NCBI RefSeq assembly: GCF_001693515.2
Contig: NZ_CP042968.1
Location: forward strand, 1,426,001 to 1,490,000
Source of the DNA: Bradyrhizobium paxllaeri
GTDB taxonomy: Bacteria > Pseudomonadota > Alphaproteobacteria > Rhizobiales > Xanthobacteraceae
DNA: 64,000 nucleotides
Direction of reading: 5' to 3'
Shown piece after piece: positions 7,764 through 15,959 of this stretch. Within the stretch, counting starts at the first letter, position 1. Each line of letters starts with the position of its first letter. The position numbers and the translations under genes are program-made. The notes beneath the pieces are model-generated. The model was not told the origin of the DNA. It did not search any database and saw only the letters and a list, made by a program, of their open reading frames with translations.

Positions 7764-8549
7764 ATGAATCGATCCACCCCGCGTGAGCTCGCCGGCCTGC
7801 TCGCCACGCTACGCCGCGAAGGACGACAGCAAAGTGGACTCGACCGGCGCCTCGTGCCGCCGGACAAGGCGACGGCTTATGGCGTTGCCCGCATGGTCGA
7901 GGAAGAACTGGGCTGGGAGGTCGCGGGGTGGAAAATCGCTGCGATGAAGGAGCCGCTGCAACGGCAGTTGCGCACGGACTCGCCGATCTACGGCCGCGTA
8001 TTTGCATCAGGGATCGTGGAGTCGCCCGGCAACGTCGAACACGCCAGGCAATGCAGCCCGATTCCCGAGGTGGAGTATCAGGCGCGCCTTGGAGCCGATT
8101 TGCCGCCGCGCGGCAAGCCCTACACCACTGAGGAAGTAACTGAGGCGATAGTTTCGCTGCACCCGGGAATTGAACTGGCGGAATGCCGGTTCGTCCACGA
8201 CGCAGCATTTCCTCCGTTGACGGCAGTCCTCGCTGATGGCGCCGGCTCCGGGACGATCGTCTATGGTCCTGCCATCGCGGATTGGCAAAGGCGCGACATT
8301 GCCGGGCAGGAGGTCTTCCTAACATGTAACGGCACATTGCGCCGCAAAGGCACGGCCAGAGAGTTTCTCGATCACCCGATGGTGCCGGTGACCTGGCTTG
8401 CCAACGAACTTTCGCGCACGGGCATCGGAATGAAGGCTGGGCAGATGATCAGCACGGGCACGCTGACCGGGATGTTGCGGCCGAAGCCGGGCGAGACATT
8501 CGTTGCCGATTTTGGACCGTTTGGAACTGTTGAAGCGAGGTACCTATGA
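7764..8549 (+). CDS. 2-keto-4-pentenoate hydratase / fumarylacetoacetate hydrolase family protein
   Basis: 261 residues from the ATG at 7764, with GAGGTG 6 bases upstream; the in-frame GTG at 7755 lies within that site. The fold signature of the hydratase family is visible: WKIAAMKEPLQRQL, then CSPIPEVEYQARLGADLPPRG (the metal-binding acidic region), GIELAECRF, and the C-terminal VTWLANELSRTGIGMKAGQMISTGTLTGML. These enzymes add water to 2-hydroxypenta-2,4-dienoate or related 2-oxo acids in meta-cleavage pathways. The next gene overlaps by ATGA, so the two are translationally coupled. Confidence 0.88.
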   Translation: MNRSTPRELAGLLATLRREGRQQSGLDRRLVPPDKATAYGVARMVEEELGWEVAGWKIAAMKEPLQRQLRTDSPIYGRVFASGIVESPGNVEHARQCSPIPEVEYQARLGADLPPRGKPYTTEEVTEAIVSLHPGIELAECRFVHDAAFPPLTAVLADGAGSGTIVYGPAIADWQRRDIAGQEVFLTCNGTLRRKGTAREFLDHPMVPVTWLANELSRTGIGMKAGQMISTGTLTGMLRPKPGETFVADFGPFGTVEARYL

Positions 8550-9352
8550 TCATCGATGCCTGGGGACAGCATCACACACTGCGCCACAGCCAGGATCCGA
8601 TCTTCGCGTCGCTGCGGCGCTGGACTAAGCGCGCCACGCCGACCGAGGCGCCGCCGGTGTCGGAGACGTTGGCCGCGATGGACAAGGGAAGCGTCAACCG
8701 CATGCTGATCAGCGCCTGGGTCGCGCCGCGCAATGTCATGATATCCAATGACGAGGTCGCTTCCTTCGTCGCCGAAGCCCACGGGCGACTGGTCGGCGTC
8801 GGCTCGGTGGACATTTCCAGGCCGATGGAAGCAATTCGCGAGGTCAGGCGCTGCGTGCGTGAGCTCGGCTTCAAGGCGATCCGGGTGCTGCCCTGGCTAT
8901 GGGAAGTTCCGCCGACCGATCGGCGATTCTACCCGGTCTATGTTGCCTGCGTCGAGGAGGGCGTGCCGTTCTGTACGCAGATCGGACACACCGGCCCGCT
9001 GATGCCTTCCGAGGTCGGGCGACCGATCTACCTCGATCGTATTGCGCTCGATTTTCCGGAACTGGTCATCGTCGGTGGCCACATTGGTTATCCTTGGACC
9101 GAAGAAGCCGTCGCCGTCGCGACCAAGCACGAAAATGTTTACATCGACACCTCGGCATATACGATGCGGCGCTATCCTCCGGGGCTTGTCGAGTATCTCC
9201 GCAGCCATGGCGCCGCGAAGGTGCTGTTTGGCACGAACTATCCGATGATCGCACCCGACAAGGCGCTCGAAGGCCTCGACGCACTCAACCTCACCGAAGA
9301 GATCAAGGCAGCATTTCTCGGCGGCAACGCCGCGCGGGTCTTCCGCCTCTAG
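8546..9352 (+). CDS. Amidohydrolase-2 family protein with altered metal site
   Basis: 268 residues; the ATG overlaps the preceding stop (ATGA). It is a TIM-barrel protein of the ACMSD/4-oxalomesaconate hydratase group: GFKAIRVLPWLWEVPPTDRRFYPVY in the middle, IGHTG at 147-151, VGGHIGYPW around 176-184 and VLFGTNYPM near 227-234. The N-terminal HxH of metal-dependent members is replaced by DAWGQHH, and the usual GTDYP aspartate is Asn231. It may be a hydrolase or decarboxylase with an unusual or absent metal. It probably acts with the hydratase on a ring-cleavage product under LysR control. Confidence 0.85.
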   Translation: MIIDAWGQHHTLRHSQDPIFASLRRWTKRATPTEAPPVSETLAAMDKGSVNRMLISAWVAPRNVMISNDEVASFVAEAHGRLVGVGSVDISRPMEAIREVRRCVRELGFKAIRVLPWLWEVPPTDRRFYPVYVACVEEGVPFCTQIGHTGPLMPSEVGRPIYLDRIALDFPELVIVGGHIGYPWTEEAVAVATKHENVYIDTSAYTMRRYPPGLVEYLRSHGAAKVLFGTNYPMIAPDKALEGLDALNLTEEIKAAFLGGNAARVFRL

Positions 9353-10364
9353 GGCGATTCGAGACGAGCCGCGCTCCGCCAAGGTCCGCATTGGGCCGAC
9401 CCTGCACGGCGATGGCCGCCCCGGAGTTCGTCATGTCGACGATGGCGAGCACGGTCGATATTCACGGCGATCGTGCCGGTTCGAACCAATTCGAAGAGCG
9501 TGGCTGCAACGGAACGGAACGACGCGGTATCTTGGATGTGCCCCGTCACACCGACGCGGGTCACGGAAAGCGACTTCGACGCGAGGAGCATTACGTTGAA
9601 CGGAGGAACATTGCCTGACGCGTTGCCGTAGTTTACCGCTCGTCCAAGTTGCCGTAGCAGCGGGAGCGATGGAATAAACGTGTCCTTACCGACGCCATCG
9701 AAAACGGCCGAGAGGCCACGCGGCCCGATTCGCTTTACTTCGGATACGAAGTCGGGTTTCCCTGTAGAGGACGATGTGATCGCAGCCCAGTCGTTTGGCC
9801 GTTTCTGCCTTCTTGCGGGAGCCTACCGTGCCGATTACCGTGGCCCAGGTGCTTTGACCATTGGACTAGCAAAGAACCGACCCCGGCGGCCCCTGTGTGA
9901 ATCAGGATGATATCGTCCGGTCCCGGCTGGTAAACACCGTTTATGATCAGAGAGGCGGTGCACCCCTTCATGAGCATCGCGGCAGCCCGCTGGTCACTAA
10001 CGCCGGATGGGACCGTGACCAAGCGATCAGCAGGAACGTTGCGTTCTTCAGCACAGGCTCCGGTATCCTCATAGAATTGCCCGCGCATGCCGGCGTAGGC
10101 GACGTGGTCACCGGGCTTGAAGTCGGTCACCGATGAGCCAATTGCCTCAACGATGCCCGCCGCCTCATTGCCGATCCCGAAAGGGAACGAGGGGTTATGG
10201 TTAGGATAAAATCCGCCGCGCCTTACGTTCAGGTCGGAAAAGTTCACTCCGATCGCCGTATGGCGCACCCGGACCTCGTCCGGGGCAGGATTGGGAAGCT
10301 CGATATCTAGGAGCTCCAACACATCCGGTCCGCCGTGTTGCCGAATGCGAATCGCCTTGCTCAT
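9349..10364 (-). pseudogene. Quinone oxidoreductase (MDR family), frameshifted
   Basis: The N-terminal half is intact from the ATG at 10364 (IRIRQHGGPDVLELLDIELPNPAPDEVRVRH, GIGNEAAGIVEAIG, IILIHTGAAGVGSLLVQWSKHLG). Near 9845 the frame shifts; the expected continuation ATVIGTVGSRKKAETAKRLGCDH is in the next frame. A second shift near 9770 leads into DFVSEVKRIGPRGLSAVFDGVGKD and then AVNYGNASGNVPPFNV...SLSVTR. The last 40 residues do not match the family C-terminus. Two indels in a short stretch argue for real decay, though sequencing error cannot be excluded for one of them. Confidence 0.8.
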
Positions 10365-10444
10365 GCTCCCTCTACAGGCCGGTCAACAGACCCAAGCACG
10401 AAGTCGCCGTTCGCGATACCGGTGCTGGAAGCCCTTGCAGGCGA

Positions 10445-10690
10445 TCAAGGATGCACATCGGGCGCGGGGCTGCCTAAGACGCGAATCGACCCTAGAGAGA
10501 GCCGGATCGTCTGAATGCAGTCCTCGTACCACCCCGGCGGCCAATTGGCCGAGCGAGCGTTGATTTTCTCCAGGTGATCGTCGCCACCAAAGACGATGAG
10601 GAAGAGCCGATCTTCCAGGCCGCCAATTGCGGCCTGGTCGCCGGCCGCTGGTGTTGGCAGCGTGAAATCCCGGTCGCCCGCTTCGCCTCA
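10445..10690 (-). other. Possible decayed coding fragment, unidentified
   Basis: One minus-strand frame gives a protein-like stretch (EDRLFLIVFGGDDHLEKINA, then WPPGWYEDCIQTIRLSLGSI) ending at a stop at 10445, but it has no start codon and an upstream stop near 10690. It may be the C-terminal remnant of an enzyme gene that stood between the quinone oxidoreductase and the gentisate dioxygenase. I do not recognise the family. The rest of 10365-10777 holds nothing else. Confidence 0.3.
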
Positions 10691-10777
10691 TTCGTGCGAT
10701 GCACCTTCACCGCCGCAAACAGCGCTTAAATCTCCGCTGCATCGAATTAGTGCTGACGATTCAATCCGTCGGAGCGG

Positions 10778-11758
10778 TCACACGAACTCAGACCGATAAT
10801 ACTTGAAAGCACGCATCAGAGGTTCGTCGGACATGCAGAAGAGCTGAGAGTCCGAGGTTGATTGGTGGCTGAAAGGGGCCCAAGTGGGAATGGCAACCGT
10901 ATCGCCCTTTTGCCACGCGAATGTCTCCTCGCCCACTTTGGTCTCACCAGACCCTTCCATCACAACGAATATCCGGTTCGCGGTCGAGCGCTGGCGACGC
11001 GTTCGCTGTCCGGAACCCAATCGCTCGACTGTCAGGCCCATGGTCGGCATATCAGGCGCCTCAAGCGTGATGCGAGGACCGTGGCCCTCCTCCGGATCGC
11101 TCTTTGCCGTATCGAGCCCGGCCAATATCGCGTCGCGACAAAATCGGAAGCGCGAGTCGGCCGCGACCGACGCGATCTTCTCGTATTTGTCGGGATATTC
11201 CTCAAAGAACATCGGCTCCATCAGATGCACCAAGGGAATGTCCAAGCCGTCGAGCCAATAAGCAGGCTCTGCTCCTTCGTGGCCATGTCCGTGCCAGTGC
11301 CCTCCTGGTGTCAGAATGATGTCGCCGGACGCCATCGGTGTCTTTTCGCCGTTGACGACTGAATATGATCCCTTCGCATCGAGAATGACGCGCAGCGCGT
11401 GAGCCGAATGGCGGTGCGACGGTGCCACCTCGCCCGGCAGAATCATCTGGTACGCACAGACAAGCGTTCTCACGGTCGCAAAATTGTTGCCGGGAAACGG
11501 GTTTCTCAGAATGAGATTGCGCCGTTCTGCAAGCGCTACGTCGATCAGGGTGCCCGCTGATGCCAGCGCGTCCCGAACCTGGCGGTAGCGCCACTGTGTG
11601 GGAACAAAATCGGTGCGCGGCTCCTTCCAGAAGATAGGACGATCACGCCCCACCCAGCCCGGCGTGACTTCGAGACGTTCCGTTTCGCGGTAAAGATCAT
11701 CCAGCGATGCGATTTCGGTTTGTGGTCCCGCATTATCCTTGATCATGACTGTGTCCAT
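10778..11758 (-). CDS. Gentisate 1,2-dioxygenase (bicupin)
   Basis: 326 residues from the ATG at 11758, preceded by AGAGAG. It is a bicupin ring-cleavage dioxygenase. The first cupin carries APSHRHSAHALR (His115, His117 as Fe(II) ligands) and GDIILTPGGHWHGHGHEG. The second cupin carries IFVVMEGSGETKVGEETFAWQKGDTVAIPTWAPFSH. The length and the PSHRHS motif match gentisate dioxygenases, which open gentisate to maleylpyruvate using O2. It sits in a minus-strand group with the MarR regulator and the fumarylpyruvate hydrolase-like gene, opposite the hydroxylase that would supply gentisate. Salicylate or 1-hydroxy-2-naphthoate dioxygenase are close alternatives. Confidence 0.88.
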   Translation of the reverse strand: MDTVMIKDNAGPQTEIASLDDLYRETERLEVTPGWVGRDRPIFWKEPRTDFVPTQWRYRQVRDALASAGTLIDVALAERRNLILRNPFPGNNFATVRTLVCAYQMILPGEVAPSHRHSAHALRVILDAKGSYSVVNGEKTPMASGDIILTPGGHWHGHGHEGAEPAYWLDGLDIPLVHLMEPMFFEEYPDKYEKIASVAADSRFRFCRDAILAGLDTAKSDPEEGHGPRITLEAPDMPTMGLTVERLGSGQRTRRQRSTANRIFVVMEGSGETKVGEETFAWQKGDTVAIPTWAPFSHQSTSDSQLFCMSDEPLMRAFKYYRSEFV

Positions 11759-11792
11759 GATTTCTCTCTATCGTTGGAGGTATCGCAGCAAT

Positions 11793-12365
11793 TCAACCGA
11801 CAGCATCTTCGGCATCGGCGAGAATCTGCAGGCATTTGAGAAACACCGGCCTGAGATAGTCGGGTAAAGGAGAAAGAAGGGCTTCCTGTGCATCGAGCGC
11901 CTGCTGAACGACGGCCAGTAGCGCGCTCTTGCCGGTTTCGGTGAGAGCGATTTCCACGGCTCGCCGATCCCGTTCGTGAGCGCGCCGCTCCACGAGATGG
12001 CGTTCGACCATGCGCGTCAACATCTCGCCCAAGGTGCTGCGATCAAGATGCAAGCGATTGCCAAGTTCGGTCTGAGGCAGCGGTCCCAGCTGGAAGAGGG
12101 TGAGCAGAATGCCGAACTGGCGCGGCGTAAGTTCGGATTGCGCGGTAAATTGCTCGTAGAGCGAGGCTGCGCGGCTATCCAGCCGCCGGATGAGATAGCC
12201 CGGCAATCCATGAAGGACGAGACCGCGCGCGAAGGCCTCGGTCTGTGCGACGGTCGTCGAACCGGAAGCGGTCGGGGAGGCGGCTGGTGTTCTTGGCAAG
12301 ATGCATTTCCTTCGGAAGCTGGAGGTCGCGTCATCGACGGCGATCAAAAAGCCACTAACTACCAA
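11793..12365 (-). CDS. MarR-family transcriptional regulator
   Basis: 190 residues with a longer N-terminus than usual. The winged HTH is ELTPRQFGILLTLFQLGPLPQTELGNRLHLDRSTLGEMLTRMVERHLVERRAHERDRRAVEIALTETG, the standard MarR pattern including the DRR-x-VEIALTETG wing. The ATG at 12365 overlaps the end of the upstream hydrolase gene by 11 bases, implying co-transcription. It is the probable sensor of an aromatic acid controlling the 3-hydroxybenzoate/gentisate genes on both strands. A true start further inside, omitting the low-complexity N-terminus, is possible. Confidence 0.88.
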   Translation of the reverse strand: MVVSGFLIAVDDATSSFRRKCILPRTPAASPTASGSTTVAQTEAFARGLVLHGLPGYLIRRLDSRAASLYEQFTAQSELTPRQFGILLTLFQLGPLPQTELGNRLHLDRSTLGEMLTRMVERHLVERRAHERDRRAVEIALTETGKSALLAVVQQALDAQEALLSPLPDYLRPVFLKCLQILADAEDAVG

Positions 12366-13230
12366 CGGGCACGGTCATTTCGCCAAGTGTTTCGCAACCA
12401 GTGACAATGACATCCCCAGGGACCACCGCTCCAACCCCTTCCGGGGTTCCGGTCATCAGAATATCACCGGGGTAAAGCGTGTAGGCACTCGATGCGATCT
12501 CAATCAGGCGCCGAATGCCGACGGTCATCGCCGCCGTTGAGGATCGCTGCCGCGGAGCGCCATTCAAGGTCAGCCAGAGCATCAGTTGCTCCGGATCGGC
12601 AACTTCATCGGCGGTCGTAAGCCATGGTCCCAGGACAGTGTAGGAGTCCGCGGACTTGCGAAAGCTTCGTTCCTCCGATCCACGAACGCTCATGTCCAGC
12701 CCCATGCAATAGCCGGCGATGTATTCCATGGCGTCTCGAGCGCTGATGTTCTTGCCAGTCTTGCCGATGACGACGACAAGCTCGGCTTCGTAGTCGTTTC
12801 GCTTGTCGCACCAGTTCAGGCTGATGCCGGGGCTCGGCCCCGCAACCGAAGATGTCGCTTTCAAGAACAAGCCGAGCGTTTCAACCGGCCGATCGAGTCC
12901 CGCAAGCTGCTTGTTGTGAAAATTATGATGAACTGCGGGGTCCTTTGCATCGATCTCGACGTGGAGACGATAATTCGCCGGGGCCGCCATGATCTTACCG
13001 GGATTGGCCACGGGGCTGCGCAATTGAACCTGCGCCAGGTCGAATTTCCTTGCGTGGCCTTTGAGCCGCTGCGCGGCGCTGCAGACAGCTGGGAGATGCG
13101 CAATGAGCGCGTCGCCCATCGGATATTGCCAGCGGTAACTCGGAAGGGAGTCGAGCGCAGCGGTGACATCGTAAACAACCTGGTCGTTGACCAGGCCGAG
13201 CAAACCATCGTCGAAACGGCATAGGCGCAT
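12355..13230 (-). CDS. Fumarylacetoacetate hydrolase family protein (fumarylpyruvate hydrolase-like)
   Basis: 291 residues. It has the FAH fold: N-terminal small domain, then PGKIMAAPANYRLHVEI, the metal-binding DYEAELVVVIGKTG (E-x-E) and YIAGYCMGLDMSVR, with RSFRKSADSYTVLGPWL and the C-terminal YTLYPGDILMTGTPEGVGAVVPGD. Such enzymes split fumarylpyruvate into fumarate and pyruvate, or maleylpyruvate directly. Beside gentisate dioxygenase this is the expected last step of the gentisate pathway. No maleylpyruvate isomerase gene is seen in the window, so direct maleylpyruvate hydrolysis is an alternative. Confidence 0.88.
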   Translation of the reverse strand: MRLCRFDDGLLGLVNDQVVYDVTAALDSLPSYRWQYPMGDALIAHLPAVCSAAQRLKGHARKFDLAQVQLRSPVANPGKIMAAPANYRLHVEIDAKDPAVHHNFHNKQLAGLDRPVETLGLFLKATSSVAGPSPGISLNWCDKRNDYEAELVVVIGKTGKNISARDAMEYIAGYCMGLDMSVRGSEERSFRKSADSYTVLGPWLTTADEVADPEQLMLWLTLNGAPRQRSSTAAMTVGIRRLIEIASSAYTLYPGDILMTGTPEGVGAVVPGDVIVTGCETLGEMTVPVGS

Positions 13231-13274
13231 TGTTCGCTGTCCTTCTGAGGTCCTGACGAAGCCATCCTAACTGT

Positions 13275-13288
13275 ATGTACACGTACAT
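13275..13288. promoter_or_regulatory. Inverted repeat ATGTAC-AC-GTACAT, candidate MarR operator
   Basis: Two perfect 6-bp half sites separated by 2 bases lie between the divergent starts of the hydrolase (13230) and the binding protein (13415). A second, less perfect TATGTA/ACATA pair lies at about 13357-13375. Size and position fit the MarR protein of this cluster. The regulator assignment is inference. Confidence 0.5.
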
Positions 13289-13338
13289 TAATCGGATGGA
13301 CAAAATCTGTTATCTTCCAGATTTATAGCACGAAATAA

Positions 13339-13369
13339 TTGACAGTCGATAGATATATGTAGGTATACT
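13339..13369 (+). promoter_or_regulatory. Candidate promoter for the binding-protein operon
   Basis: TTGACA at 13339-13344 and TATACT at 13364-13369 are near-consensus housekeeping elements, though the 19-base spacer is long. The start codon follows 46 bases later. The imperfect ATGTA/ACAT repeat overlaps the -10, a good place for repression. Confidence 0.4.
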
Positions 13370-13414
13370 GACATAAAGACACCTGGCTAGGGGTGCTTAA
13401 GGTGGGGAGGAGGA

Positions 13415-14629
13415 ATGATGAAACGCTCTGTCATCGTAGCGGCGGCGATCGCGGCCCTGGTGTCAATTGCCGGCGCGCAGGCCGAGATTTCTAATGGTGT
13501 CGTCAAAATCGGCGTGCTGAACGACCAGTCGAGCCTGTACGCCGACGCCGCCGGGCCGGGCTCAGTCCTTGCGGCGCAAATGGCTGTTGAGGATTTCGGC
13601 TCCATTGGGCCCGGCATCAAGATCGAAGTAGTATCCGCTGATCACCAGAATAAGCCTGATGTCGGCTCGGCGCTCACGCGTCGATGGCTCGATGTCGATG
13701 GCGTAGACGCCATACTGGACGTTCCGAATTCGGGCGTTGCGTTGGCGGTCAATGAGATCGTGCGCGGCTCCCGCCATGCCTTTCTAGCGTCGAGTACGGC
13801 GTCTTCCGACCTGACCGGGAAGGCGTGCTCTCCAAATACCGTACAATGGACCTTCGATACGTGGTCCGTCGCCAACGCGACCGTTAGATCCGTTACCGAG
13901 CGCGGCGGATCGCCGTGGTTCTTCCTCACGGCAGACTATGCATTTGGCTATGCCCTGGAGCGCGACGCCACTGCGGCTATCACGGCAAACGGAGCCAAGG
14001 TCCTCGGCTCCGTTCGTCACCCGACAGGAACGTCGGATTTCTCGTCGTTCCTGCTGCAGGCGCAGTCCTCGAAGGCCAAGGTCATTGGTCTGGCAAATGC
14101 GGGCGGCGACACAAGCGTTGCAATCAAGCAGGCGTCCGAATTCGGTATCCCGCAAGGCGGTCAAACCATGGCTGCTCTGCTGGTTTTCGTCTCGGATATT
14201 CACGCCATCGGATTGCAGACCGCACAGGGTCTGCTGTTTACGGAAGCGTTTTACTGGGACCTGAACGACAAGACCCGCGAATGGAGCAAACGGTTTGCCG
14301 CACGCAACAAGGGCAAGATGCCGACGATGAATCACGCGGGGGTCTATTCTTCGGTCCTCGCCTATCTCGGTGCCGTCAAAGCAACCAACTCGGACGACGG
14401 CGCCGAGGCAATTGCGAAAATGAAGGAAGGCGCCATTGATGACAGTCTGTTCGGCCGCGTGGTCGTACGGGCCGACGGCCGCGCGATCCATGACATGTAC
14501 CTCTTCCAAGTCAAGAAGCCCGAAGAGTCGAAGGGGCCGTGGGATTACTATTCGCTCGTCAGCACGATTCCCGCGAACCAGGCCTTCAGGCCGCTCGATC
14601 AGGGTGGCTGCGCGCTCGTGAAAAAATAG
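13415..14629 (+). CDS. ABC transporter periplasmic substrate-binding protein (branched-chain amino acid type)
   Basis: 404 residues with a strong ribosome binding site (GGAGGAGG). The signal peptide is MMKRSVIVAAAIAALVSIAG, cleaved near AQA. The mature protein begins EISNGVVKIGVLNDQSSLYADAAG, the LivK/Peripla_BP_6 pattern, and continues with ILDVPNSGVALAVNEIVRG and ADYAFGYALERDA. Relatives of this group often bind aromatic acids such as benzoates. No permease or ATPase gene accompanies it, so it must either work with a distant transporter or act as a sensor. It leads the operon with the hydroxylase and MFS importer. Confidence 0.9.
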   Translation: MMKRSVIVAAAIAALVSIAGAQAEISNGVVKIGVLNDQSSLYADAAGPGSVLAAQMAVEDFGSIGPGIKIEVVSADHQNKPDVGSALTRRWLDVDGVDAILDVPNSGVALAVNEIVRGSRHAFLASSTASSDLTGKACSPNTVQWTFDTWSVANATVRSVTERGGSPWFFLTADYAFGYALERDATAAITANGAKVLGSVRHPTGTSDFSSFLLQAQSSKAKVIGLANAGGDTSVAIKQASEFGIPQGGQTMAALLVFVSDIHAIGLQTAQGLLFTEAFYWDLNDKTREWSKRFAARNKGKMPTMNHAGVYSSVLAYLGAVKATNSDDGAEAIAKMKEGAIDDSLFGRVVVRADGRAIHDMYLFQVKKPEESKGPWDYYSLVSTIPANQAFRPLDQGGCALVKK

Positions 14630-14681
14630 TGACCACGGCCGGGCGCGGCCGACGGAACTCAAACGCAAGGCGGTATCCAGG

Positions 14682-15917
14682 ATGAACAAGAACCCCGATG
14701 AAATTCTGATCGTGGGTGGCGGTCTCGGTGGCCTTTCCACCGCGCTCGCGCTCGGCAGGAAGGGAATGGCGGTTCGCCTGCTCGAACAAAGCGAGCAGAT
14801 TGGCGCGATTGGATACGGGATCCAGATTGGCCCCAACGTGTTTCAAGCGTTCGAACAGTTGGGTATAGCCGACCTCGTTCGCAAGCAATCCCATATGCCG
14901 AGCGCGCTATTGATGCTTGACGCCTATTCCGGCGAACAGCTTGCCGCGGTTCCCTTTGACGCCGCATTCAGGAGCTGGTTCAGCGCTCCCTATGTCGCGA
15001 TTCATCGGGTCGATCTGCATCATATTCTTCTCGATGCCTGTCGAAAGCTGCCCAACGTCCGGCTCGACCAATCCGTTACGGTGTCCGGGTTTCGGGACCT
15101 CGGCGATCGCGTGGAGGTCGCTACGGCCGACGGGAAGACGATTGAAGGCGCGGCCCTGATCGGCGCCGATGGTCTGCGATCCGTGATCCGGTCGCAGCTC
15201 CATCCAAATGACCATCCCCGATCGATCGGATACGTCGCTCATCGCACCATTGTTCCGGTCGATGCCGTACCGAAAGGCGTCCGATGCCACGAGGTCGTGC
15301 TCTGGGTCGGGCCCGCATTTCACATCATTTACTACCCGCTGCGAAACCGGACCGAGCTCAACATTGTCGCCGTATTCAAGACCGACACATTCGCTCAGAA
15401 GAACAATCCCGCAGCGCACAAGGCCGAACTGCAGCACACGTACCGCGACACGCATCCCGAGGTGCAGGCGGTGCTGGGATTGATCGATCTTTCCAGACGT
15501 TGGCCGCTCGCCGACCGGGATCCCATCCGGCATTGGGCCAGGGGCCGTGTCACCCTGCTGGGCGATTCCGCCCACGCGACGCTGCAATCTCTCGCGCAGG
15601 GCGCGGGGATGGCAATTGAAGATGCCGTCTATCTTGCCGCTCTTCTGGATGTCCCAAACGGCGACGTTGCTGCCACGTTTCTACAGTTCCAGCGGGATCG
15701 CGTGGTGCGGACCTCCCGTGTCCAGCTCGAGTCGCGGGCGCTGTGGGATGTGTATCACGCAGAAGACGCCATTTCCCGCGATGTCCGGCGTCAGCAGTAT
15801 CAGGATCGCGACGCGGAAGACTATTACCGCTGCTTGAAATGGCTCTGGACGCCTATCGAGATGCCGACGGTGCCAGGAACAGCGCCAGGACTTCGGGGTC
15901 AACTGCCGGCACATTGA
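14682..15917 (+). CDS. FAD-dependent 3-hydroxybenzoate 6-monooxygenase-like hydroxylase
   Basis: 411 residues. It is a class A flavin hydroxylase: EILIVGGGLGGLSTALALGR (FAD ADP-binding fold), ALIGADGLRSVIRSQL (DG motif) and RVTLLGDSAHATLQSLAQGAGMAIEDA (GD motif). The length, the IGYVAHRTIVPVDAVP region and the pairing with gentisate dioxygenase point to conversion of 3-hydroxybenzoate into gentisate using NADH and O2. A salicylate hydroxylase is the main alternative, but that would give catechol or gentisate depending on type. It lies between the binding protein and the MFS carrier on the same strand, 52 and 42 bases apart. Confidence 0.85.
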   Translation: MNKNPDEILIVGGGLGGLSTALALGRKGMAVRLLEQSEQIGAIGYGIQIGPNVFQAFEQLGIADLVRKQSHMPSALLMLDAYSGEQLAAVPFDAAFRSWFSAPYVAIHRVDLHHILLDACRKLPNVRLDQSVTVSGFRDLGDRVEVATADGKTIEGAALIGADGLRSVIRSQLHPNDHPRSIGYVAHRTIVPVDAVPKGVRCHEVVLWVGPAFHIIYYPLRNRTELNIVAVFKTDTFAQKNNPAAHKAELQHTYRDTHPEVQAVLGLIDLSRRWPLADRDPIRHWARGRVTLLGDSAHATLQSLAQGAGMAIEDAVYLAALLDVPNGDVAATFLQFQRDRVVRTSRVQLESRALWDVYHAEDAISRDVRRQQYQDRDAEDYYRCLKWLWTPIEMPTVPGTAPGLRGQLPAH

Positions 15918-15959
15918 CTCTGTGCAGGCGCATTCATCGCATGAACGTACGGGGCAAAC

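Noticed and set aside
13784..14836. 350-codon minus-strand frame
   Set aside because: Antisense shadow of the binding-protein gene; arginine-rich composition with no domain pattern.
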